A stretch of 64,000 nucleotides of DNA, from positions 57,997 to 121,996 of the forward strand of contig SAAB01000003.1 in assembly GCA_009929615.1 (NCBI GenBank), written 5' to 3'. A program made the translations under genes and the position numbers. Shown here one piece after another: positions 44,660 through 52,902 of the stretch (its first letter is position 1; each line of letters starts with the position of its first letter). A model generated the notes under the pieces. That model made no database searches, was not told the DNA's origin, and saw only the letters and a program-made list of their open reading frames with translations. The DNA is from Clostridia bacterium (lineage in GTDB: Bacteria; Bacillota; Clostridia; Lachnospirales; Lachnospiraceae).

Positions 44660-45715
44660 TTAAAATATTTTTATATACGTAGAATCATATTTTACGTAGG
44701 CAAAAAGCTCCTCTTTTTGGATACGCATCCAATTTTCCGGATTAATAGATATCAGCTTCACTTCATCGCCCCATTGCAGCTGGTCTATCACCACGCCATT
44801 CAGCCCTGGTGCTGTCCGCACATTGACATTACTCCCCAGAATTCTGGCTGTTTTATATCTGGAAAGTTCCTGCCATCCTGACAAATATTCATTGGCCACA
44901 AACCCCTGCTGACCATTATAGCTGCATTTTGACCATCCCCATCCATCGTCCCAAAGCCAGGTGACTTCCGTATCATAATAAAGCTGAAATAAAACCGGTG
45001 CTCCAACATAGGCATCTTCCCGAAAATTGACGCCATTGCCCGTAATCTTCATCGTCCTGCCTTCCTGACCCGGCGGCGGGACTTCTTCCGGCGGAACCGG
45101 GTTCTTTTCCGTCAATGCCGGATAATCATAATAGGCATAATTTCCATCAAAGGGCCCCGTATGCCCATTGAGATACTTTCTATCGGTAAACTGCCACATG
45201 CCATAAGCCCCTGTATAAGTATTGACAGGTGCCCACTGTGCCACCCATTTGTCAAAACGATTCAGTCTTGAATCATTAAGATAGCCGTTCAGCCATGAAA
45301 GACTTGCATATAATCCGGCATAATACCCCGCTTCCTCCATTCCGGATAAAAATCTTTCACATATGGATACAAGCATATTTTTAGAAGGGAAGCCACGGCT
45401 GGCTTTATAGCCGTCTCCATCTTCCATATCAAAACAAACACCATAGGATGGATTTGCTTTTTTTGCCTGTCTCAGGCAATGACGTACTTCACTGTCTGCA
45501 TCCTCCAAATTTAATGCATACGAATACAAATAAATACCATATGGAATTCCCAGCCTTTCACACTGCTGCACATTCGCTTCATATCTTGAATCATCCTGGC
45601 TCTCGCTATCATTGCCATAGCCACATCGTATAATCACAAAGTCTATCTGATCCTTAATCATTGTGAAATTAATATCACCGTTGAATGAACTTATGTCAAC
45701 TCCGAATTTAGTCAT
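44660..45715 (-). CDS. GH25 lysozyme with two SH3-type wall-binding domains
   Basis: A 351-residue muramidase that cuts the glycan chains of peptidoglycan. The GH25 domain (about 1-200) starts with the catalytic-barrel motif FGVDISSFNGDINF and has GVCFDMEDGDGY with the key Asp and Glu near residue 95. Two bacterial SH3 repeats follow (GNGVNFREDAYVGAPVL and GSNVNVRTAPGLNGVVI), which bind cell wall. There is no signal peptide, which is unusual for a free-standing cell-wall enzyme outside phages; no other phage gene is near. Confidence 0.93.
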   Translation of the reverse strand: MTKFGVDISSFNGDINFTMIKDQIDFVIIRCGYGNDSESQDDSRYEANVQQCERLGIPYGIYLYSYALNLEDADSEVRHCLRQAKKANPSYGVCFDMEDGDGYKASRGFPSKNMLVSICERFLSGMEEAGYYAGLYASLSWLNGYLNDSRLNRFDKWVAQWAPVNTYTGAYGMWQFTDRKYLNGHTGPFDGNYAYYDYPALTEKNPVPPEEVPPPGQEGRTMKITGNGVNFREDAYVGAPVLFQLYYDTEVTWLWDDGWGWSKCSYNGQQGFVANEYLSGWQELSRYKTARILGSNVNVRTAPGLNGVVIDQLQWGDEVKLISINPENWMRIQKEELFAYVKYDSTYIKIF

Positions 45716-45787
45716 TGAATTTCCTTTTCCTGCTTTTAATTCAATTTTATTATATTCTCGTTCAAAAAATTCGTTAAAGGTTTAGAT

Positions 45788-45798
45788 TGGTCCAACCA
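45788..45798. promoter_or_regulatory. FadR/GntR-type operator upstream of larA
   Basis: TGGT-CCA-ACCA fits the TNGTNNNACNA consensus of FadR-subfamily GntR regulators, which include lactate-responsive LldR. It lies 44 bases before the larA -35 box. Confidence 0.5.
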
Positions 45799-45841
45799 GT
45801 GGTCATAATAACAAATTTTTTCGTTAAATAAAAAACTTTTA

Positions 45842-45870
45842 TAGACATTTTGCACAAATCCTTTTATAAT
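45842..45870 (+). promoter_or_regulatory. Promoter of larA
   Basis: TAGACA (45842-45847), 17 bases, then a perfect TATAAT (45865-45870), 60 bases before the start codon. Confidence 0.82.
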
Positions 45871-45930
45871 AGCGTTATAAGGAAAAGATTGCTAATTATA
45901 TTATTATGAATGGATTTTAAGGAGGAGCTT

Positions 45931-47220
45931 ATGAAAACATTTAAATTACCTTACGGGAAAGGTACACTAGAGTTAAACCTTCCAGAAGAAAGAATTGCAG
46001 GGGTTCTTGAATCCCATGCACATGAATTCAAAGTTGAAAAATCTCAGGAAGAGATTGTAAAAGAAGCCCTGGAGAACCCTATTGATTCCCCAAGATTAAA
46101 AGAATTAGTTGTTGGCAAGAAAAACATCGTTATGATTGCCAGTGATCACACACGTCCAGTCCCTAGCAAAGTTATGTTACCTCCAATGATGGCAGAAATC
46201 GAAGCTGGTAATCCTGACGCTACACTGACTATTCTTATCGCAACTGGTTTCCATCGTTTAACTACTCATCAGGAGTTAGTTGATAAATTTGGTGAAGACA
46301 TGGTAAATCATCCAAAGATTAAATTTGTTATTCATGATAGTGCTAAAGCTGAAGATATGGTAGCTCTCGGAACCCTCCCTTCAGGTGGCAAATTATTAAT
46401 CAACAAAACAGCTACAGAAGCTGATTTATTGATTTCTGAAGGTTTCATTGAACCTCACTTCTTCGCTGGTTTCTCTGGCGGACGTAAGAGCGTTCTTCCT
46501 GGAATCTCCAGCCGTACAACTGTACTTGCTAACCATTGCTCCGCATTTATTGCAGACCCATATGCTCGTGCCGGTTCCCTTGATAAGAACCCACTTCACA
46601 GAGATATGCTTTGGGCAGCACAGACAGCAAAACTTCAGTTTATCTGTAATGTACTTCTCGATGCCGATAAGAAAGTTATCGCTGCTTATGCTGGTGATTT
46701 AAACAACGCTCATAGAAAAGGCTGCGAATTCATGAACACTCTTGCAGGTGTTAAAGCTATTCCAGCAGATATCGCTATCACAACAAATGGCGGATATCCT
46801 TTAGATCAGAACATTTATCAGTCAGTAAAAGGTATGACTGCTGCTGAAGCTACATGTAATCCAGGCGGTGTTATTATCATTGCTACAAGCTGTAGTGATG
46901 GACACGGTGGTGAAAGCTTCTGGCGTACATTCCTCGAAGAACCAGATAATGAAAAAATTATGGCTGGCTTCCTTGCAACGGATGCTGAACATACTATCCC
47001 TGATCAGTGGGAATCCCAGATTTTATGTCGTATGTTATTAAAATATAAAATCATCGTTGTTACAGATGCCCCAGAACAGTTGATTCGTGAAATGCATATG
47101 GACTATGCTCATGATTTAGATGAAGCTGTTGCTATGGCTGATGCTTATCTTGGAAAGAAAGACAGCAAGATTACTGTTATTCCAGATGGTATTGCTGTTA
47201 TCGTTAATCCAGCTGACTAA
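45931..47220 (+). CDS. larA: Nickel-dependent lactate racemase family protein
   Basis: LarA interconverts D- and L-lactate using a nickel-pincer cofactor derived from nicotinic acid; relatives racemise other 2-hydroxyacids. The 429 residues have ASDHTRPVPSK near residue 75, ATGFHRLTTHQE with catalytic-type histidines near 105, and EGFIEPHFFAGFSGGRKSVLPGI near 175, a block containing the cofactor lysine and His. AAGGAGGAG precedes the ATG at 45931. The cofactor-building genes larB, larC and larE are not in the window. The gene stands alone between promoter and terminator. Confidence 0.9.
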   Translation: MKTFKLPYGKGTLELNLPEERIAGVLESHAHEFKVEKSQEEIVKEALENPIDSPRLKELVVGKKNIVMIASDHTRPVPSKVMLPPMMAEIEAGNPDATLTILIATGFHRLTTHQELVDKFGEDMVNHPKIKFVIHDSAKAEDMVALGTLPSGGKLLINKTATEADLLISEGFIEPHFFAGFSGGRKSVLPGISSRTTVLANHCSAFIADPYARAGSLDKNPLHRDMLWAAQTAKLQFICNVLLDADKKVIAAYAGDLNNAHRKGCEFMNTLAGVKAIPADIAITTNGGYPLDQNIYQSVKGMTAAEATCNPGGVIIIATSCSDGHGGESFWRTFLEEPDNEKIMAGFLATDAEHTIPDQWESQILCRMLLKYKIIVVTDAPEQLIREMHMDYAHDLDEAVAMADAYLGKKDSKITVIPDGIAVIVNPAD

Positions 47221-47240
47221 TAATAAAATATTAAAAATAA

Positions 47241-47273
47241 GGCTCCAGGAGAAATCCTGGAGCCCTCTTTTTT
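47241..47273 (+). terminator. Terminator of larA
   Basis: GGCTCCAGGA-GAAA-TCCTGGAGCC is a perfect 10-bp stem with a GAAA tetraloop followed by CTCTTTTTT. Confidence 0.95.
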
Positions 47274-47297
47274 ATACTAATTATACTAAAATTTTTA

Positions 47298-48179
47298 TTA
47301 TTTATTCTCTTCTACAGATGTTACAGTCACATTCTCAGCACCTTCTGTAAGGTCTCCATTGTAATAAAGCGTTACATCCATATCTGTTTCCAAACCACCT
47401 GTAATATCAATATCTGCATCCATTGTGGAGAAAGTATAAGTTACTCCGGCAGTTGTTTCAATTGTTACTGTGTTCATTGTAGCGTCTGTAACTGTACCGC
47501 TGATGGTTTCGCCCTTAGCTGCTGTAGTTGTAGTAGAACTGCCTGCTGAGCTGGTTCCTGCTGTTTTTAATGTAATCTTTGTTGCAGGAACAAGGTCATC
47601 CCCATTAATATCGCCTGTATAACTTACAGTAACTGTAGAATCTTCTTCAATATCATCTGTTGAACTAACCGTTGCGTTTGCTGTCGAGAAATAGTAGCTT
47701 TCGCCATCCTTAGCATTCTCAATAACAAGTTTGCCACCTTCTGTATACTCTACAACCGTTCCTGTCATCTCGCCACTGGTACTGGTTCCGGACGTTGTTG
47801 TACTGCTTGTACCTGTGCTTTCTGCAATTCCAATAACCAATTCAACCGTTACATCACTGGTATCTGTTCCTGAAATCTTACCACTATAAACAACAGCCGC
47901 CTGATTCCCTGCCGTAATATCTTTTTCGCTCTTCTTTACAGCATCCGTAACATCAAATTCAAGTTCTTTATTTGCACTTGTTTCAATCGTCAGCTTATTG
48001 CTTTTTAAAGAAACAACCGTTCCGATGCTGGCATCCAGGTCCAGCTTTTCCGGTGCTGCAGTTTCTGTCTCTGTCTCTGCTACTGTTTCTTCTTTTTTGC
48101 TTCCACAGCCTGCTAATAATACAGTAGACATCACAACAGCTGTTGAAATTGCCAATATTCTTTTCATACTTGATTTCAT
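47298..48179 (-). CDS. Lipoprotein with three tandem beta-domain repeats
   Basis: A 293-residue secreted lipoprotein: signal and lipobox LAGC (Cys25), an acidic linker, then three repeats of about 65-70 residues separated by Ser/Thr/Gly-rich linkers. Each repeat reads roughly G-T-V ... L-T-I-E-T ... Y-F-S-T ... D ... V-T-V-x-Y-x-G-D, for example GTVVSLKSNKLTIETS, GTVVEYTEGGKLVIENA and GTVTDATMNTVTIETTAG. This resembles the DUF5666/OB-like small beta-barrels found in surface proteins. I cannot assign a function. GGAGAG precedes the ATG. Confidence 0.8.
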   Translation of the reverse strand: MKSSMKRILAISTAVVMSTVLLAGCGSKKEETVAETETETAAPEKLDLDASIGTVVSLKSNKLTIETSANKELEFDVTDAVKKSEKDITAGNQAAVVYSGKISGTDTSDVTVELVIGIAESTGTSSTTTSGTSTSGEMTGTVVEYTEGGKLVIENAKDGESYYFSTANATVSSTDDIEEDSTVTVSYTGDINGDDLVPATKITLKTAGTSSAGSSTTTTAAKGETISGTVTDATMNTVTIETTAGVTYTFSTMDADIDITGGLETDMDVTLYYNGDLTEGAENVTVTSVEENK

Positions 48180-48306
48180 AAATATCTCTCCTTTTATTCC
48201 ATTCCTCTGTTAAACCATAATATATCACAATGAACTACTTTACCATATTTTTGGGCAAAGGTAAAGTTTTCTGTGAATCTTCACAAAAAATTACTTTTTA
48301 AAGAAT

Positions 48307-48355
48307 AAAAAAGAAAGCCGCTCAGTCAATGATTCCATCACGGCATTCCTTTTTC
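48307..48355 (-). terminator. Probable terminator of citrate synthase gene
   Basis: On the minus strand GGAATGCCG and CGGCTTTCTT can pair imperfectly, followed by TTTTTTATTC. Confidence 0.45.
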
Positions 48356-48369
48356 AATCGTCTATTATA

Positions 48370-49731
48370 CTACCTTTCCTCCAGGTATGTATATTCCTTT
48401 TCTTCCATAATGCTCAAATATGCCGGGCGGATAATCTTGTCTACATTGACAAGTTCCTCAATACGATGGGCACTCCATCCAACAATTCGTGCCATGGCAA
48501 AAATCGGTGTATACAATTCTAGCGGAATATCCAGCATACTATATACGAAACCACTGTAAAAATCTACATTAGCACTGACACCTTTATATATTTTGCGTTT
48601 ATCTGCAATAACTTCCGGTGCAAGACGCTCAACTGCTGCATAGATTTTAAAATCCTCATCCCGTCCCTTAGCTTCAGCAAGTTTTTCAACAAATCCTTTG
48701 AAAATCTGTGCTCGAGGGTCTGACAAAGAATACACCGCATGACCCATGCCGTAAATTAATCCTTTTTTATCAAAAGCCTGTTTATCCAAAAGCTTTCCAA
48801 GGTAAACCTTAATAGCCTCTTCATCATTCAAATCGGCAACTTCTTCCTTCAACTCCCGCATCATCTCTACGACTTTAATATTTGCTCCACCGTGTTTTGG
48901 CCCCTTCAGTGAAGAGAGCGCTGCTGCCACAACGGAATACGTATCTGATCCAGCCGATGTTACAACTCGGGTTGTAAAGGTTGAGTTATTACCACCCCCA
49001 TGTTCCATATGCAAAACCAGCGCAATATCCAGAACTTTCGTTTCAAGCTCTGTATACTTCTTATCCGGCCGCAGCATCATAAGAATATTCTCAGCTGTGG
49101 ACAGGTTTTCATCCGGACGATGAATATAGAAACTATCGCCACATTCATAATGATTATAGGCATGATATCCATAGACCGATAACATCGGCAAAATACCAAT
49201 TAACTGCAGACACTGACGAAGTACATTCCCGATAGACTGGTCTGTCATATTCTCATCATATGAAGCCAGTGTCAAAACACTCTTTGTCACAGAATTCATA
49301 ATATCTTTACTCGGAGCTTTCATAATAACGTCCCTCGTAAAGTTTGTCGGCAATGTCCTGCTGGCACTGAGAATCTTCTTAAAGTCGCAAAGCTCCTTAT
49401 CCTTTGGCAGCTTTCCAAATAAAAGCAGATAGGCAATTTCCTCATAGCCGAAACGCTTATCTGTAAAACCTTTCACTAAATCAATAATATTGTATCCCCG
49501 ATACCATAGTCTGCCATCACAAGGAACCTTTTTACCATCTATATTCTTAAAAGCTTCTATCTTTGAAATATGTGTTAATCCGGATAAAACACCGTTACCA
49601 TTCTTGTCCCTAAGCCCCCGCTTTACACCGTATTCATCAAAGAGTTCCCCCGGAATCAAATCCGTATTCTCGCAAATTTTTCCATATCTATCGGTATATT
49701 CCACAAGGCTCATTCTTTCATTCTGTTCCAT
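48370..49731 (-). CDS. gltA: Citrate synthase
   Basis: Joins acetyl-CoA and oxaloacetate to make citrate, in anaerobes mostly for glutamate synthesis. The 453 residues contain LEHGGGNNSTFTTRVVTSAGSD with an active-site His near 250, SSLKGPKHGGANIKVVEMM, and YGMGHAVYSLSDPRA with the second active-site His near 315. The N-terminus of about 45 residues before GLTHISKIEAF is longer than in the E. coli enzyme but common in clostridia. Oxaloacetate could come from pckA in this window. A clear promoter precedes it. Confidence 0.95.
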   Translation of the reverse strand: MEQNERMSLVEYTDRYGKICENTDLIPGELFDEYGVKRGLRDKNGNGVLSGLTHISKIEAFKNIDGKKVPCDGRLWYRGYNIIDLVKGFTDKRFGYEEIAYLLLFGKLPKDKELCDFKKILSASRTLPTNFTRDVIMKAPSKDIMNSVTKSVLTLASYDENMTDQSIGNVLRQCLQLIGILPMLSVYGYHAYNHYECGDSFYIHRPDENLSTAENILMMLRPDKKYTELETKVLDIALVLHMEHGGGNNSTFTTRVVTSAGSDTYSVVAAALSSLKGPKHGGANIKVVEMMRELKEEVADLNDEEAIKVYLGKLLDKQAFDKKGLIYGMGHAVYSLSDPRAQIFKGFVEKLAEAKGRDEDFKIYAAVERLAPEVIADKRKIYKGVSANVDFYSGFVYSMLDIPLELYTPIFAMARIVGWSAHRIEELVNVDKIIRPAYLSIMEEKEYTYLEER

Positions 49732-49762
49732 CGATAATACACCTCCACCGTATTTTCTTTAA

Positions 49763-49790
49763 ATTTTAGCATTGATTTAAGCAATGTCAA
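49763..49790 (-). promoter_or_regulatory. Promoter of the citrate synthase gene
   Basis: On the minus strand a perfect TTGACA (49785-49790) and TAAAAT (49763-49768) with a 16-base spacer, about 32 bases before the start codon. Confidence 0.8.
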
Positions 49791-49888
49791 CGAATTCACC
49801 GAATTCTTTATAAAACTTTAATTATTTAACAAATATTGGAAATAGGTCATTAGGGCAGGATTTTCTTGCAAAAATACCGATTCAGTCG

Positions 49889-50386
49889 TTATCTGCTACA
49901 TCCGTTACATGTACTGCAGTCCCCACATCCGCTGGCCTTAACAATATTGTCAGTCACATAATCCACTTCTATATCATAATCCTTTAACGGGAGCCTTATT
50001 TCTTTCCCATCACTGTCTATAACATAGATATCGTCCTTTGAAAAACGAATGTAAATGGGTATAATAACATTCGCTCCTGTATCTCTTGGATCCGGCCTCC
50101 ACTGAGCCTCTATCCGAAATGCTTTTCCTTCTTTCGGTATACAAATCAGCCCCGTCCCTACTGTTCTGAGTGCCTTTATGCTGCCATCCTCACTTAATTC
50201 TAATGTTGGCAGATGTTCTTCATCTTTTAAAGGCGTATCGTCATAAGCAATATATAGCCCTGTCTCATGTTTTATAAAAACTGGCTCCATAGGCTCTGCT
50301 GTCTTTAAATTCCCATTTTCATAAAATGTTGCATCCTTAACTTCTATACTTCCATAGGCTGTTTCTATCTGCTGTATATTTTCCAT
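49889..50386 (-). CDS. Hypothetical protein with C-terminal cysteine cluster
   Basis: A 165-residue protein I do not recognise. The body is beta-rich and acidic (GSIEVKDATFYENGNLKTAEP, LELSEDGSIKAL, EAQWRPDPRDTGANVIIPIYIRF), and the last residues form SGCGDCSTCNGCSR, a C-x2-C-x2-C-x2-C cluster that could hold a metal or an iron-sulfur centre. The ATG at 50386 has AAAGGTGG nine bases upstream. Longer frames extend into the repeat element at 50409-50680 and are rejected. No signal peptide or membrane segment. Confidence 0.75.
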   Translation of the reverse strand: MENIQQIETAYGSIEVKDATFYENGNLKTAEPMEPVFIKHETGLYIAYDDTPLKDEEHLPTLELSEDGSIKALRTVGTGLICIPKEGKAFRIEAQWRPDPRDTGANVIIPIYIRFSKDDIYVIDSDGKEIRLPLKDYDIEVDYVTDNIVKASGCGDCSTCNGCSR

Positions 50387-50408
50387 AATTATTAACCACC
50401 TTTGCTTC

Positions 50409-50597
50409 CTTTTCCTGTTCGTACACGGCAGAGGCTCGCAAATGCTTCGCATTTCCTCGCTCGCTTCCGTTGCCTTTTCCTGTTCGTACACGGCAAAAGC
50501 TCGCAAATGCTTCGCATTTCCTCGCTCGCTTCCGTTGCCTTTTCCTGTTCGTACACGGCAAAAGCTCGCAAATGCTTCGCATTTCCTCGCTCGCTTT
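50409..50597. repeat. Tandem 65-bp repeat, nearly three copies
   Basis: The unit beginning TTTCCTGTTCGTACACGGCA recurs at 50411, 50476 and 50541, exactly 65 bases apart. Copies two and three are almost identical; copy one has a few changes (GGCAGAGGC for GGCAAAAGC) and copy three diverges after 50597. Each unit holds a small palindrome AAATGC-TTC-GCATTT followed by CTCGCTCGC. Frames read through it give repetitive, low-complexity peptides and are not genes. Confidence 0.93.
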
Positions 50598-50680
50598 GCT
50601 CGCCAAATCGCACCAAATCAGTCTGCTCGATCCAGCTCGGCATCTGCTTTGGTGCGGCTTGGCTCTGCCGTGTACGAACA
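50416..50680. repeat. Hairpin-forming repeat element with 18-bp inverted ends
   Basis: The tandem repeats are the left part of a larger palindromic element. TGTTCGTACACGGCAGAG (50416-50433) is matched perfectly by its complement at 50663-50680. Inside, CGCACCAAA (50609-50617) is matched by TTTGGTGCG (50648-50656). There is no open frame, transposase or clear target duplication. It fills most of the 442-base gap between the Cys-cluster gene and prfC. It resembles a non-autonomous or REP-type dispersed element, but I cannot see other copies in this window. Confidence 0.8.
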
Positions 50681-50751
50681 TTATACCATTAAGTGCATAG
50701 CGGTAACAATAGGCTCTTTGTTACATATCTTGGCAAAATACGCCGTCTGTA

Positions 50752-50781
50752 TTGACACTGGCTCTCATGATAAGATATAAT
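50752..50781 (+). promoter_or_regulatory. Promoter of prfC
   Basis: A perfect TTGACA (50752-50757) and a perfect TATAAT (50776-50781) with an 18-base spacer, about 47 bases before the start codon. Confidence 0.85.
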
Positions 50782-50828
50782 TTAAATTTAGTGATATGAA
50801 ACAGATATGAATTTTTGGAGGTAGGCCC

Positions 50829-52418
50829 TTGGCTGATTTTAAAGAAGAAATTAATAAACGAAGAACCTTTGCCATTATTTCCCATCCCGATGCCGGAAAA
50901 ACAACTTTGACAGAAAAGTTCCTCCTTTACGGTGGTGCTATTAATCTGGCCGGCTCTGTAAAAGGTAAAAAAACCTCAAAGCATGCGGTCTCCGACTGGA
51001 TGGAAATCGAAAAACAGAGAGGTATTTCCGTAACCTCATCTGTGCTTCAGTTTGAGTATGATGGCTATTGCATTAACATATTGGATACACCTGGACATCA
51101 GGACTTTTCGGAGGATACCTACCGTACACTGATGGCTGCAGACTCTGCAGTTATGGTTATTGATGCTTCAAAGGGTGTCGAAGCCCAGACAAAGAAATTA
51201 TTTAAGGTATGTCTCCTCAGAGATATTCCTATTTTTACATTTATTAATAAGATGGACCGGGATGCCACCGATCCTTTTGATTTGATGGATGAAATCGAAT
51301 CTGTCCTCGGCATTAATACCTGTCCGATGAACTGGCCTATAGGTTCCGGTAAAGAATTCCGTGGAGTCTATGACCGCCGTGCTAAACATGTCAATACTTT
51401 CACCGCTTTTGCAAACGGACAGAAAGAGGTTGAGTCTGAAACTTTAGCGGTAGACTCTCCTGAACTCCTTGGAATTGTTGGTGATGAACTTTTTCAGACA
51501 CTTCAGGATGATATTGAATTATTAGATGGTGCCAGTGCAGAATTTGATATTGAAAAAGTCAGCCACGGAAAGCAGACACCAGTATTCTTCGGTTCTGCCC
51601 TGACCAACTTTGGTATTGAGATTTTCCTGAATTATTTCCTTGAAATGACGAGCCACCCGCTGCCTCGTAAATCCGATGCCGGAGAAATCAGCCCATTTGA
51701 TAAAGATTTTTCTGCCTTTGTTTTTAAAATTCAGGCAAACATGAATAAAGCTCACAGAGACCGTATTGCTTTTATGCGAATCTGCTCCGGTAAGTTTACT
51801 GCCGGTATGGATGTTTACCACATCCAGGGCAAGAAAAAACTCAAATTATCCCAACCACAGCAGCTGATGGCACAGGAGCGAAAGATTTTAGACGAAGCCT
51901 ATGCCGGAGATATTATCGGTGTTTTTGACCCGGGTATTTTCTCTATTGGAGATACCATCTCCGTTCCCGGAAAAAATTTCGCCTATGAAGGCATTCCAAC
52001 ATTTGCTCCAGAGCATTTTGCGAAAGTCCGTCAGGTTGATACGATGAAACGTAAACAGTTCATCAAAGGTGTCAGTCAGATTGCCCAGGAAGGTGCCATT
52101 CAGATTTTCCAGGAATATAACACCGGTATGGAAGAAATCATCGTCGGTGTTGTCGGTGTCCTTCAGTTCGATGTCCTCAAATTCCGTTTGGAAAATGAAT
52201 ATGGTGTCGAAATCCGCATGGACATGATGCCTCACGAATATATCCGTTGGGTTACCAATACAGAAACAGATGTTGCACGTATTAATGGTACATCCGATAT
52301 GAAACGAATTAAAGACCTTAAGGGTAATCCATTACTCCTCTTCATTCATGAATGGGCGGTAAATACCGTACTTGATAAAAATGATGGACTTGAGTTATCC
52401 GAATTTGGTCGCTGGTAA
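50829..52418 (+). CDS. prfC: Peptide chain release factor 3
   Basis: GTPase that helps release factors 1 and 2 leave the ribosome after termination. The 529 residues have G1 as SHPDAGKTTLTEK (about 18-30), DTPGHQDFSEDTY, NKMDRDATDP, and the later EF-G-like domains ending HEWAVNTVLDKNDGLELSEFGRW. The start codon is TTG at 50829, supported by GGAGGT six bases upstream and by the conserved MADFKEEINKRRTFAIISH beginning. The next gene follows by 39 bases with its own strong ribosome site. Confidence 0.97.
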   Translation: MADFKEEINKRRTFAIISHPDAGKTTLTEKFLLYGGAINLAGSVKGKKTSKHAVSDWMEIEKQRGISVTSSVLQFEYDGYCINILDTPGHQDFSEDTYRTLMAADSAVMVIDASKGVEAQTKKLFKVCLLRDIPIFTFINKMDRDATDPFDLMDEIESVLGINTCPMNWPIGSGKEFRGVYDRRAKHVNTFTAFANGQKEVESETLAVDSPELLGIVGDELFQTLQDDIELLDGASAEFDIEKVSHGKQTPVFFGSALTNFGIEIFLNYFLEMTSHPLPRKSDAGEISPFDKDFSAFVFKIQANMNKAHRDRIAFMRICSGKFTAGMDVYHIQGKKKLKLSQPQQLMAQERKILDEAYAGDIIGVFDPGIFSIGDTISVPGKNFAYEGIPTFAPEHFAKVRQVDTMKRKQFIKGVSQIAQEGAIQIFQEYNTGMEEIIVGVVGVLQFDVLKFRLENEYGVEIRMDMMPHEYIRWVTNTETDVARINGTSDMKRIKDLKGNPLLLFIHEWAVNTVLDKNDGLELSEFGRW

Positions 52419-52457
52419 ATCTCAAATCCTTTACTAACTTCCCAAGGAGGCCTGCAT

Positions 52458-52898
52458 ATGATAAAAAAAGATATCTTAATTACGGTTGTCGATGGTCAGG
52501 GTGGTGGCATTGGCCGCCAATATATTGAAAATTTAACAAAAGTTCTTCCTAAGGACCTTCCGGTAATCGTTCGGGCCCTTGGAACAAATTCCGCTGCTAC
52601 TGCCAATATGATTCGCGCCGGTGCTACCGATGGTGCAACCGGTGAGAATGCCATTGTTCATAACGCCGGAAAAGCCGATATTATCGTCGGTGTTGTCGCT
52701 ATTGTCGTTCCGGATTCCATCCTGGGTGAATTATCCCCGAAAATGGCCCGGGCTGTAGGCCAAAGCGATGCTCTTCGTATTCTTATTCCTTTTGACAGCT
52801 GTAATACAAGAATTGCCATGCTTTCTACCGGAACCCTGCAGCAATTCATTGACCGCGCTGTCCAGCTGACCATCCAGCGAATCAAAGAGCTTAACTAG
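52458..52898 (+). CDS. DUF3842 family protein
   Basis: A 146-residue protein of the clostridial DUF3842 family; function unknown. It opens with ILITVVDGQGGGIGRQYIENL, a glycine-rich loop like those binding nucleotides, and continues LGTNSAATANMIRAGATDGATGENAIVHNA, ADIIVGVVAIVVPDSILGELSP and ILIPFDSCNTRIAML. The glycine loop and small residues suggest a Rossmann-like fold. AGGAGG lies seven bases before the ATG. Probably cotranscribed with prfC. Confidence 0.87.
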   Translation: MIKKDILITVVDGQGGGIGRQYIENLTKVLPKDLPVIVRALGTNSAATANMIRAGATDGATGENAIVHNAGKADIIVGVVAIVVPDSILGELSPKMARAVGQSDALRILIPFDSCNTRIAMLSTGTLQQFIDRAVQLTIQRIKELN

Positions 52899-52902
52899 TA
52901 TC

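Noticed and set aside
50411..50597. CRISPR-like array
   Set aside because: The three copies are contiguous with identical content and have no unique spacers; no cas genes in the window.
50402..50780. Several overlapping frames in the repeat region giving similar Arg/Lys/Ser-rich peptides on both strands
   Set aside because: They exist only because a 65-bp unit (not a multiple of three) shifts frame at each copy; no ribosome sites and no conserved protein pattern.
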